Part shown: positions 48,430 through 58,299 of the stretch, in pieces
Numbering within the stretch: the first letter of the stretch is position 1
How the letters are laid out: every line of letters starts with the position of its first letter
Source: Manis javanica
Lineage: Eukaryota > Chordata > Mammalia > Pholidota > Manidae
Length of the DNA stretch: 64,000 nucleotides
Assembly (NCBI RefSeq): GCF_040802235.1
Contig: NC_133166.1
Coordinates: 2,728,001 to 2,792,000, forward strand
Reading direction: 5' to 3'
Notes under the pieces: model-generated
The model's database searches: none
What the model saw: only the letters and a program-made list of their open reading frames with translations
Told to the model about the DNA's origin: nothing
Position numbers and translations under genes: made by a program

Positions 48430-48985
48430 GGTGAGGAAGAAATTTCCTCTATCTCTCAAGGTTCTTCAAGCTGGTCCAAAAGTCAAAGTGACATGAGACA
48501 GATTAACAGGAGAAAAAATCAAAGTTTAATAACATATGTAGAGGGAGGTCATATACATGACTTCCAAAGATAGTCAGGGACAATGAAGTTTATATGTCAT
48601 CCTAACCCAAGGAGATAAGGATAGGAGTCTGTGGTCTCAAAGGAAAATGGAAGTAATTTACAGGAATATGGAGAGAGTAAATTTTTGATCGACAATTGTT
48701 TGCTGGTCCACACAATAACAATGAGGGGGCAAAAAGAGGTATTTTAACAGGCTTAGCCACATCCCTCCCTGTCTACCACACCTAGTTTACATTAGAATGT
48801 AGCCATGTAAGGTGCTAGCTCTTTTCCTGGATCGTGTTCTCTGTCTATATTCTTTTTATGTAGTTGGTGAGGGGTTGGAGGTCAGAGTTTTCCCTGAGTC
48901 TTTAGGGCCTTGATTGTTAACTCTGAAATCATCCACATGTCAAAATGGTATATATTGGGGTAGTCTGTCCTTGGTCCTAACCTCT
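48430..48985 (-). mobile_element. LTR fossil (ERV family C), minus-strand copy
   Basis: On the minus strand it shares blocks, in order, with the plus-strand LTR at 50335-50890: a GACATGTGGAT block, a TAAATTACTTCC...TTTCCTTTGA block, TTAAACTTTGATTTTTTCTC, then AGAACCTTGAGAGATAGAGG and TTTCTTCCTC at the end. These two make an inverted LTR pair. The right-hand 340 bases (from 48646) are repeated at 61515 onward. Confidence 0.7.
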
Positions 48986-49324
48986 AGGACCTAAGTAATA
49001 GACCTTATTTTTCAAAGTTCACTGATGGTTGTTGCTGAAGTGAGTAAGAACCACACGGGCTGGTCCAGCCATAACACTGGCTCCAGTAAGGTAAATGTGG
49101 AAGTTCACCAAAAGGACTGTGGGCCCAGTCAGGTTCTGGCTTCACTATTGATAGACTGAGACCCACATAAAACATACATTCATTGAAACTTTGGTAAAGT
49201 ATGCTTCGAAGGGACAAGGTATTTTGAAGTGCTTGTTTCAACACAGTTACTATGACCTACTTCTTGTGACTCAAAATCATTTTAAATATGTCAAGAGACC
49301 TATATATATTATATGTTAGATTTT

Positions 49325-49885
49325 AAAAGGTTTTTTAAATTTAGGTATCACTGATATACAACATTATGAAGGTTTCACACGAACAACATTGTGGTTTCAA
49401 TATTCATCCATATTATCAAGTCCCCCCCATACCCCATTGCAGTCACTGTCCATCAGTGCAGTAAGATGCTATACAGTCACTACTTGTCTTCTCTGTGCTA
49501 AACTGCCTTCTTTAGTGGCCTCCCAACATCATGTGTGCTAATCATAATGTCCCTTAATCCCCTTCTCCCTCCCCCCACACTCACCCTTCCCACCTAGCCC
49601 CCTCCCTTTTAGTAACTGCTAGTCCCTTCTTGGAGTCTGTGAGTCTGCTGCTGTTTTGTTCCTTCAATTTTACTTTGTTGTTATATTCCACAAATTAATT
49701 AAATCATTTGGTACTTGGCTTTCTCCACCTGGCTTATTTCACTGAGCATAATACCCTCTACCTCTATCCATGTTGTTGGAAATGGTAGGATTTTTTTCCT
49801 TATTATGGCTGAATAATATTCCATTGCATATATGTACCACATCTTCTTTATCCATTTATCTACTGTAGGACACTTAAGTTGCTGC
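49325..49885 (-). mobile_element. L1 3' fragment absent from the other duplicate
   Basis: Reversed L1 3' UTR and ORF2 end (GGTATCACTGATATACAACA, GAACAACATTGTGGTTTCAA, CACTGTCCATCAGTGCAGTA, and an open C-terminal ORF2 segment with the family's MWYIYAMEYYSAI). The equivalent site in the other duplicate (about 62205-62225) lacks it, so it is an insertion after the duplication. Target duplications are A/T-rich and not cleanly delimited. Confidence 0.85.
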
Positions 49886-50334
49886 AAGCTTTTTAAATTT
49901 TTTAAGTAATTTATGAAACTAACATCTGTACCTAAACCATAACTTTAACTTAATGACATGATTGTCTCTCTTTAAAATAGCAAGACATAAAAAGACCTTC
50001 TAAACTGTTGGTGGAATGATGAATCAGGATATGACTTGGAAAATTCTAACCATCAAACTTGCATTTCAATACCTCTCATTGTAATATTTCTCAGCTAGTT
50101 TACTCATTGCAAACTCTAATGCTGTTACTTGTAAATTTTATAGTTTTTATTAATAACTTGTCCACATTTGGCACACCTCATGTTTCTGTCTATGGAATCA
50201 CTTCTTCTAATAATCATCCAATCAAACATTCCTCTATTGTGGAAAAAGGACTTGGCTTGTGATTATTTATGAATTTATAATGAGGATTAATCTAAAAAGG
50301 TCAAGTGAAAAGAACACAAAGGAATATTATAGGG

Positions 50335-50890
50335 GTCCAGAGTGAGTGATCCCCAAGATGTGTCACTTTGGCATGTAGATTATTTTGAGCTGAAAACCAT
50401 CAAGGCCCAACAGACTGAAGGAGATACTTTGACCCCCACCCCCCACCCCGCACCTGCACAAAGCGGATGCAGATGGAGGACCTGCCCCTGGAGGACAGGC
50501 TCTCCCGCAGCAGCTACAGGACGATGAGAACCAGGGTAACAGGCAGGAGGGAAGGTGACCAAGCCATTGAATAAAATTTCCCTCCATATCCCATTGTTTG
50601 TATGTGACCAGTAATATACTTTTTAATCAAGCATTTATTCTTTCATATTCCTATAAATTACTTCCCATTTCCTTTGAATTCTCAGACTGCTATCCCCTCT
50701 CTCCTTGGTCCAGTATGACATGAATACCACATTCTCCCTAGATGTCTTTGAACTCATGTGTAGGGCTTTCCCATACATCTATAATTAAACTTTGATTTTT
50801 TTCTCCTTTTAATCAGTCTCAGGTCAATTTGATTCTTAGATGAGCTAGAAGAACCTTGAAGGGTAGAAGAAATTTCTTCCTCCCTAAGAA
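50335..50890 (+). mobile_element. LTR fossil (ERV family C), plus-strand copy
   Basis: LTR-like order: ATGTGTCACTTTGGCATGTA with ATTATTTTGAGCTG, a C-rich block, AATAAA at 50570-50575, a second signal-like ATTAAA at 50784-50789, then CTTTGATTTTTTTCTCC and AGAACCTTGAAGGGTAGAAG at the end. The counterpart in the other duplicate is 62580-63130. No internal viral genes were recognised beside it. I would place it with class I ERVs, with low certainty. Confidence 0.7.
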
Positions 50891-50894
50891 TATC

Positions 50895-51095
50895 AAGCAA
50901 TGATAGATAACTTATTATGTGCAGGCATTTTTCTGAGCATTTTACATGTATTAACTCATATGATCCACATAATAACTCTAGGAAGTACAGAGTGTGACTG
51001 TATCCAGTTGAGAGTTGAGGAAACTGAGGCATGGGTGGAATAACCAAGGTCACTGAGATAGTGCTAAGATTCAAATAAAGGTATTCGGTCTTTAA
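50895..51095 (+). mobile_element. MIR SINE
   Basis: Core MIR phrases in order: ACTTATTATGTGCAGGCATT, TTTACATGTATTAACTCATA, GAGGAAACTGAGGCATG, CCAAGGTCACTGAGATAG and a final AAGATTCAAATAAAGG. MIRs are ancient mammalian tRNA-derived SINEs. The duplicate is at 63150-63335. Confidence 0.85.
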
Positions 51096-51099
51096 AATA

Positions 51100-51825
51100 T
51101 ATTCTCATAAACACAATGTCATGCTGTCTTTCCAATAAGGTTATCCTGAGTAGACAGGAAATAGGAAGTGGGACATAAGGGATAATAAGTAAAAAAAGGA
51201 TAGACAAAGATCCTTGTTAAAATGATAACTGAAGCATTGAGTTCTTTTGACAAGTAAAGTGGCCTAAATGCACAGCACAGAGCATCAGCAGCTATGTAAC
51301 AGCTCCGTCCTAGACCTTGTTCTACTCACCTTCATGGAGAATCTGTTTTGACTTCCTACTGTCTTAATCTGCACTGATTGTTGCACAATGTATTTAAATG
51401 TTTTTCTACTCCCTTGAGACTCATTTTGTTGAAGTTTCAATCTGATTCCAGGATTAAAAAAATTGCAAATAATTGCCTGAGGGAGAGTGGCTTGGATATC
51501 TGTTAATTATTCTTGGAATGTCCCTTTAGGAAAAGTCAAAAGTATTGAATGCCTGACTGTAACTGAATAAATAAATTATACAATATCATGAACACTGGGA
51601 ATTATAGATCTGCTTTTGTCAGCATCCCTCTTACACAATATCATTGCATATAGTACAGACACACAAACACATATGCACGCAGATACATACATATAGACAT
51701 AATTCATGAGCAAACAAAAGAATGACTGACCTCCTAGAGAGAGATTATATTTCAATAGGGCAGGGACATGGAACAAGCATCATGCTTGACTTTTCCTGCC
51801 TATGATGAAAAATGCCAAGATATAA
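51100..51825. other. gene-free part of the duplicated segment
   Basis: No gene. This part is highly conserved between the two duplicates (63340-64000). A dinucleotide-rich CA/TA stretch lies at about 51655-51700. Confidence 0.5.
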
Positions 51826-51829
51826 ACAG

Positions 51830-52320
51830 TCTAGTAATAACAGGAGAGACCCCATTTTAAGTCTAAAATTCCATTTTAAAAAACAGGGGGTTAGGAGGTA
51901 AGATTCCTAACATAATCTTTAGTAATAAATGAACAACCTATCTTAAGGCAGGGCAAGCAGTCCTAACTGATGTGTTCCCAGTGCTTGCAGGAAACCCTAT
52001 CTTCGAGAAGAATAAGATCAATCAATTCCTTGTGTTAAGTTTATCTTGCAGAAGTATATAGAGAACTGACTGTAGATGGTGACATAATGTCTCTCACCAA
52101 AGGGAGACATCATGAGACCACACGTCAAGCCTACACTGAACAAATTCATCTCCTCTTTGCCCCATTCTTGAAAGCCTTAGAAGACAGAATCCGAACCCCT
52201 TAAACGTGCCTCCTCTCTGAGATCACCTGCACTCTCTTTTCCTCGAGTGTGTAAGTTTTGAATAAAGCCTGTTCACTGCTCAACTTACTGCATTTTGTCT
52301 GTGCTTTTGCAGTGGAAAGT
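51830..52320 (+). mobile_element. Class I ERV-like LTR fossil
   Basis: U3-like start with ACAGGAGAGACCCCATTTTA and AAAATTCCATTTTAAA, then CCCCATTCTTGAAAGCCTTA, AATAAA at 52261-52266 and a U5-like CTGTGCTTTTGCAGTGG. The motif order resembles MER4-type LTRs. No viral coding sequence follows. Confidence 0.6.
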
Positions 52321-52399
52321 ATTTTTGTCTGTTATTTCGTTCTGATTTTCAGATATAAGCAGAAGTCTTCACTCTATCTGTTCTACTTCAGACAAGTAG

Positions 52400-52960
52400 G
52401 GAGGGAACTACTGAGCTCTGATTTGGGCTTGCAAGTTCCCATCACCTGGGTGACCTGGACAGGACTGCAGCTGCATGACCCTGCTCTTTAGTAGGCTGAG
52501 TGAAAATCTCCTTTATTTGCCTTTGGGAAGTTCTCAGAACATATTACTCCATCCAGTGCTCTGTGGCTCCCCCAGCTCCTGGGGGGTGGTAGGGGCTTAG
52601 TTGCCATACTGTGCAGATTCAAGAAGACAGTGGACGCCAGGTGAACCTGGTATTAGGAGTTAGCAAGGTACATGTCCAACACTGAGCAGGAGTTAAATTA
52701 ACTTCCCTTTTATCCCTGTGCTGTTCCTTGCTCTCTGCTGCCCGCGAGAAGGCTGCCCTTCACTGCTACTCTCACTTTAATGAGTTTCTTCCTTAGCTAC
52801 ACTTGTCTGACCTGGTAGGGAATTCTTTCTCATCCTGGGTCAAGAACCTGGCCTATTCAGAATGAGGTTTTACCAAGTGTTTAACCTGGTGCACAGAGAG
52901 ACCTTCCCAGATGCAACTGCACAGCAACAATACAATCCTGAACAAGAAAACATCTATTAA
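52400..52960 (+). mobile_element. LTR-like fossil, inverted relative to 29270-29592
   Basis: The 28 bases at 52409-52436 are identical to the reverse complement of 29557-29585, and close matches continue through 52560. Past 52730 the sequence (CTCTCTGCTGCCCGCGAGAA, GTAGGGAATTCTTTC, GCACAGAGAGACCTTCCCAG) resembles 55230-55440. It may be an LTR plus leader of a class I element. Confidence 0.6.
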
Positions 52961-53720
52961 CTAAGGATATTTAATGGATATGTTATTACAGGTTGACATA
53001 AGACAATGTTTCATGACGTATTGTTTCTGTCAAGAGGTCAGTGATAAATCTTTTCTTAATTTAGTCATAAAGTATCTTTCATCTGTTTTAAGGATTTCTC
53101 TTTATCATTGGTTTTCTGAACTTTAATTATGATGTGTTTTGATGTAATTTCCTTTCTGCTTACCCAACTTAGAATTATTGTAGCCTCTCATATTTTGGGG
53201 AGTATAACTGTTTTTTTAAATAAGTTTAACTGTAAATGGACTAAATTCTCCCATGGTAGAGATTGGCAGAATGGATTATTTTTAAAAATCAAAATCCACC
53301 TATGTGCTGTCTGGGAGAGACTTTCTTTGTTTACACTTGATTCAGAAAAAACAACAAAAACAAGATTAAGAAGATGCCTGCCTTTAAGAAAAAAAAAACA
53401 ACAAAAACCTGATTGAAACAAACTCTTTGTTTACTGACTTAGAGTTTAGCAAGATTTCTGTTGGGGTAAATATGAGGTTCTATAGGATAAATATGACAAG
53501 AAGTTGAATCAAAAGCAAAAAATGTTGGGGAGGGTATAACATTTAATTGAGACCTAAAATATGAGGATACATTTGGCTAAATTTAAGGGAAATAATCTAT
53601 TTGCGAGCTATAATTAGTCTTTGCTCTGGACCCAAAAAGAGTTTAATTATATCTATTAGAAATATTACTGAGACATTTGCCTTGTTCAGTTTATTAGAAC
53701 AATATTACACATATTGAATA

Positions 53721-54662
53721 TTAGATACTAAGTTTGCACTGATTCTTAAAGAGCCTGTGGAAAGCATTTTTTACCTCTTTGTTCCTTAAGCTGTAGATCA
53801 AGGGGTTAAGCATGGGGATCACCAACGTGTAAAACACGGAGGCCATTTTATCAGTATCAAAGGAGTGAGTGGATTTGGGCTGCGTGTACATAAATAGTAG
53901 AGAACCGTAAAACACAACCACCACCATCAGATGAGAACCACATGTGGAGAAAGCTTTTTTCCTGCCTTCTGCAGAATGTATTCGAAATATGGCTATTAAA
54001 ATCAGTACGTAGGATGCTAAGATTACCAGGAGGGAAGACATCAAATTAAGTGCTGAAAATGCGATGATCAACAATTCTATTTCTTGTGCATTTGAGCAGA
54101 GCATAAGTAGCAAGGGAACATCGTCACAGTAGAAATGACTGATGACATTAGTGCCACAGAAAGTCAATGTAAAAATCTTAATAGTGAACAGTAGAGCCTG
54201 GAAGGTACCGTAGAGGTATGGAATGCCTACCAACACGTGGCAGAGTCTCTGGGACATGATGACATTGTAGAGCAGAGGGTGACAGATGGCCAAATAGCGG
54301 TCATAGGCCATAGCGGACAGGATGAAAAATTCAGTGATAATGAACATCAGGAAGAAAGCCAACTGTGTGGCACATGCATAGTAGGAGATGGTATTCTGAT
54401 CCACAATGAAATTTACCAGCATCTCGGGACAAATGACAGTAGAATTACCAAGATCAATGAAAGCCAGGTGTTTGATGAAAAAATACATAGGTGTGTGGAG
54501 GCGGGAGTCCACCTGGGTCAAGACGATCATGCCCAGGTTGCCCACCACCGTGACTGTGTAGATGATGAGGAAGACCCCAAAAAGTGGGGCCTGCAGCTCA
54601 GGCTGCCTTGTGACCCCCACCAAAATGAACTCAGTCAGCGATGTGAGGTTCTTTTGTTCCAT
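53721..54662 (-). CDS. OR8K5: Olfactory receptor, OR8K5-like, intact
   Basis: A single-exon odorant receptor of 313 residues. It resembles human OR8K5 as recalled more than OR8K3 or OR8K1: LTEFILVGVTRQPELQAPLF, GNSTVICPEMLVNFIVDQNT, ISYYACATQLAFFLMFIITE, FFILSAMAYDRYLAIC (112-127), MSQRLCHVLVGIPYLY, TFQALLFTIKIFTLTFCG, DDVPLLLMLCSNAQEIELL, and [19 protein letters not shown]. Asn5 is a sequon. OR8K3 is the alternative if gene order is given more weight. A strong splice acceptor (CTCCTCTGCCTCCTCCTAG) ends 18 bases before the ATG. The gene falls within the interval that may have been tandemly duplicated. Receptor function inferred from family only. Confidence 0.95.
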   Translation of the reverse strand: MEQKNLTSLTEFILVGVTRQPELQAPLFGVFLIIYTVTVVGNLGMIVLTQVDSRLHTPMYFFIKHLAFIDLGNSTVICPEMLVNFIVDQNTISYYACATQLAFFLMFIITEFFILSAMAYDRYLAICHPLLYNVIMSQRLCHVLVGIPYLYGTFQALLFTIKIFTLTFCGTNVISHFYCDDVPLLLMLCSNAQEIELLIIAFSALNLMSSLLVILASYVLILIAIFRIHSAEGRKKAFSTCGSHLMVVVVFYGSLLFMYTQPKSTHSFDTDKMASVFYTLVIPMLNPLIYSLRNKEVKNAFHRLFKNQCKLSI

Positions 54663-54679
54663 TTGGTCCAGAGAGCTCT

Positions 54680-54703
54680 TCTAGGAGGAGGCAGAGGAGT
54701 TGT
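54680..54703 (-). other. Splice acceptor of the OR8K5-like coding exon
   Basis: Minus strand CAACTCCTCTGCCTCCTCC then TAG, with its AG at 54682-54681. The exon would start at 54680, 18 bases before the ATG. The pyrimidine tract is one of the two best of the four candidates. Confidence 0.7.
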
Positions 54704-54869
54704 TACTAGCTTTCCTGCAGTGCTGAGGCAGGTGTGGGTTTAGTCAGAGTAGGGTGAGAGCCTGTGAAGAAGGGAAACAGGATGGTTGCAGGGCTTCACG
54801 GAGAAGCAAAACAGGTTAATTGCTGTGGGGACAATGTAACAGTGTGCAAGGATATTCCTTCGGAAGCTC

Positions 54870-55210
54870 TGTGTTAAACATTAAGCAAAGCTAGAGGCGC
54901 ACAGTTTTGTTAGGATAAAAATAACGAATTAGGAATATAGGCCGTCTTCAGGGGGATTGGTTATAGCAAAGGACAGCATTCAGGCAAGAAGTAGTAAGAA
55001 ACAGACAACTCAGCTTAACTTAAGATATAAACCCCTAGGCTCAGCCCAGCCAGGGGACCTCTTGTCCCCTCCCAGCATGCTCCAGGAATTAGGTGTTTTT
55101 GCTTTCTCCTTAAATAAAAAGTCTCTCTGTCCTACTTGCCTACCTTGAGCGTTAGTGATGTTCATTCTTTGTCTTCATGACTGTCTTCATGACCAAGAAC
55201 CAAGGCATCA
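54870..55210 (+). mobile_element. Class I ERV 5' LTR fossil with tRNA-Pro-like primer site
   Basis: TATA box TATAAA at 55026-55031, AATAAA at 55113-55118, and a U5-like stretch with TTCATTCTTTGTCTTCATG. Downstream, TGGAGGCTCGTCCTGGAT at 55216-55233 matches the proline-tRNA primer site (TGGGGGCTCGTCCGGGAT) at 16 of 18 bases. The left boundary is uncertain. What follows to about 55440 is leader-like; no gag or pol of this element was recognised. Confidence 0.6.
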
Positions 55211-55215
55211 TCTTT

Positions 55216-55233
55216 TGGAGGCTCGTCCTGGAT
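55216..55233 (+). other. Retroviral primer-binding-site-like sequence (tRNA-Pro)
   Basis: Sixteen of 18 bases match the primer site used by proline-tRNA-primed class I retroviruses. It lies at about the right distance after the LTR. Confidence 0.6.
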
Positions 55234-55444
55234 GTCTCCACGCTCTCAGCCACCGAGAGGGTGGCTGCCATTCCCCACTATTCTCTCTTTAATGCATGCC
55301 TCCCATACCTGTACTCATCCCACCTGTGTGAGAATTCTTTCTTGTCCAGAGTCAAGAACCCTCCCCCATCCGGGTTGAGGAATCACCTGGTGTGCAGGTA
55401 GAGACCTTCCCAGTCACAGCTGCCTAGCAACATTGTCAGCTGAA

Positions 55445-55810
55445 CAAACTGTATTTGCAGATAGAATGGACATTTTTCTACATAATAGGGAATAGATGCA
55501 TACTTCCCATATCTGATTTGGAAACGAAAATAAATGATAGGTCTTTTACTTCCCAAGAGGAGGTATTCATATGAAGCATATGCACTATATGCATATAAAC
55601 TCCAAATAGTGTCAGTAATATTTGGAACAAATCCATAGATTAAAAAAAAAGTCATATGGGTATTAATATAGAATTATTCGATTGATTTTTCTCTACACAG
55701 TGGTATCACAATGTCTCTTTAGTATGCTTCTGTTTTTGTCTGAGAATTCCTGTGGAATTTTGATATTTTACAAAGAGAGGCAGAGATAATATGGAGCCAT
55801 ACTATTTTTC
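55445..55810. other. gene-free spacer
   Basis: No gene and no repeat named. Confidence 0.35.
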
Positions 55811-55814
55811 ATGA

Positions 55815-55985
55815 TTTTAATTTTAATTTTATTGTTGTGGTAAGAATATGAAACATGAGATTTACCCCATTAGATTTTTAAGTGTACAACATAGTATGGT
55901 TAACTCTAGACAAGATGTCGTATAGCAGATCATGAGATCTTACTCATCTTGCATAAGTGAAACTTCACATCTTTTGATTAGCAAT
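55815..55985 (-). mobile_element. Old L1 3' UTR fragment
   Basis: Reversed L1M 3' UTR phrases: GTAAGAATATGAAACATGAG, TTTTTAAGTGTACAACATAG, and CATCTTGCATAAGTGAAACT. Right next to it, 55985-56045 reads as an L1 ORF2 piece in the opposite orientation (CACATGATCCAGCATCCAAC, CTGGATATTTATC). Confidence 0.6.
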
Positions 55986-56049
55986 TCCCACATGATCCAG
56001 CATCCAACTTCTGGATATTTATCAAAAAGAACTGCTACTAACCTCTTAA

Positions 56050-58295
56050 AGAGATATTAATTCCCTGCCCATTCTTATTTGGAAAAGGATGTCTCTGTTC
56101 AGTTTTGAACATCCTGATGTTCACATTTTAAATACTTCCATTTAGGGCTAAACATCAAAGGAGACAAGATAAAAAAAGTATGCAAAGGGATGACTGACTT
56201 CTTAATCTTTAGACATGGTGATATCAGTTAGGAATGTTTTGAGGTTCAGAGCTTTCTCTATAACTCTTAAAAATAATTTTGTTTGTTTGCAAATCTATTC
56301 AATCAGTTTGTAAAGCCTATTGTGGAAAAACAACCAAGTAGGGAAAACAAATTACTAAATCATCTAAAAGCTATGAATAGGAGTGTTCATATTGAAATTA
56401 TTTCCTGTTTATAAAATATTGCATGGGGAATACATATCTTAAAATATTCTTTATCAGATATTGCCTTGGACATGTTTATGTAAAACATGTTTATGTTTAT
56501 ATAAAAGAATATTCATCAAATATTACATAGGACATATACTAAAAGTGGTTTGTTTATCTGAAATTCAAATGTAATGGGGTGACCTATGGTTCATCTGGAA
56601 ATCCTTGCTTTAATTAATAGCTTCTATTAGATGAAATCAGTGATGACGTTTCCAGTTATCTCTAGGTTCCCCTTCAGTTGCAATACTCAAATTCCACTAC
56701 ACCTCTCACAGATCAAGTGGGTCTATGAAGTCTAGTCATAGAATAGTCATAATCTAATGCTCTAAAAATACCATACTACCCCAGAGAACTCCAGTTAACA
56801 AAGGAGATAATGTCTGTTTGTGGTGTTGAGAAAGAATCAACTGTCAGTGACCATAACAGTGTCCATGGTCAGAAGCTCAGAATCATAGGAAATGACCAAC
56901 GTCCAGATGATGATCAGATCAGCAATTCTCATCCACTCACCTTTAATGAGGAACTGGATTTTCTTCTCCTAACTTGCTCTTTTGCTATGAATGGAGAAAA
57001 TGTATGCTTTTCTTCCCTTTTGTGATGTTCCCTGAAGAGGAGGAAGATGTCCAAATCACCCAAGAGATATATTTTTTATAATGTCTTACAGTGCCTACTA
57101 ATTATCCAAGACACCCTGCATATTCTCTAGTGAGAAAATAGATAGAATAGCCAATTCAAGCCACGGAGCAAAACAACTTGACTGATATATGCAGTTCCAT
57201 GGAGACCTGCATGATGTAAAGATACTCTCACAGAATCAACGATTAAAGTAACCATGGAAAACACTTTTACATAAACTTCATCCCAGTGAAACTGTACAAT
57301 TTCAAAAATAATGAAAAAACTAGAAATAACCTTATCACCATCACACAGAATGTTTTTTAGAATTTATTATTCTTATTATTTATTATTTATTATTCATAAA
57401 ACTTCACTGTCAGTTAAGTATTGGGGAGTCAAACTCAGACACGCATCTACTGTGTGGGAGTCAGTGCCCTGAGCCCTGCATTGCTCAAGCTGTAATTGAA
57501 CTTCTAACTTGTATTGGTAAATCTTCTTTCATTAGGACTGCACTGAAAACTGTGGATAACAGATAATATTCCCTTGAGAAATGTTATTCACTTGGTGTTC
57601 TAAACAGATGATTCGGAGAGTTAGATGGGAGCTCTAAGTAATTCAACTTCTGCAGTGAAGAAAGTCTTCTATAACCTGCATTTGGATATAATGGCTGCTG
57701 GTCACACATGGCTATTGACCACTTGAATTGGAAATAGTTCCTAAGGATTGAAATTTAATTTTACTTAGTTATAATTTATTCTTAAATATTCCATCACTGC
57801 TGCATTGGAGAGCCCAGATGTGATGGATGGATGTCATTTTCAATTTTGAAATATCTAGACTAAACATGATCAGAAGGTGTAACTCCCAGGGGGGGAAATA
57901 TTTTCCCAGCCCAGGGCACAATACCTTTGAACTGATATCAGTGAAAGAGAGAAATAAAGTGGGAGAAACCCGTTTATTACCCACAAGCAGTCATCCACTT
58001 GTGCTCACCTGTCTCTCTTCTAACCTGGCTGCAGAAATAACAGGACCCAAGTTCCTGATATGCCCTCTCTCCCCCTTGTAATTATCTATTGATATGGCAA
58101 TGCACTAAGGCCAGGTGGGAGATTCTGGAAATATTGCAATTTTACCCAGAGCCCACCACTCCAGAAATCTTGCCTCACAATATACTCATTCCTGTGTGGG
58201 AAAACTGGAGCACTGTAACCAGACTCACAGCATACAATAGCAACAGCAGTGAAACCGTGATATTCCTCAAGCCAGAGGATTCATCTAAACTCAGT
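56050..58295. other. gene-free spacer
   Basis: No gene seen. Around 57700-57750 GCTGCTGGTCACACATGGCT recalls a dispersed mammalian repeat that I cannot name. Confidence 0.4.
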
Positions 58296-58299
58296 CCAT

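Larger units (their letters stand above)
48646..51747. repeat. Segmental duplication, left copy
   Basis: Matches 61515-64000 base for base in direct orientation, by eye about 93-96 percent identical in the stretches compared. The left copy additionally contains the L1 fragment at 49325-49885. Homology still continues at the window's right edge, where 64000 corresponds to about 51747. It includes the LTR at 50335-50890 and a MIR. Confidence 0.92.

Noticed and set aside
54237-54743. A 168-codon open frame on the plus strand
   Set aside because: It is antisense to the OR8K5-like gene; OR genes often leave long open antisense frames because of codon bias. No family resemblance.
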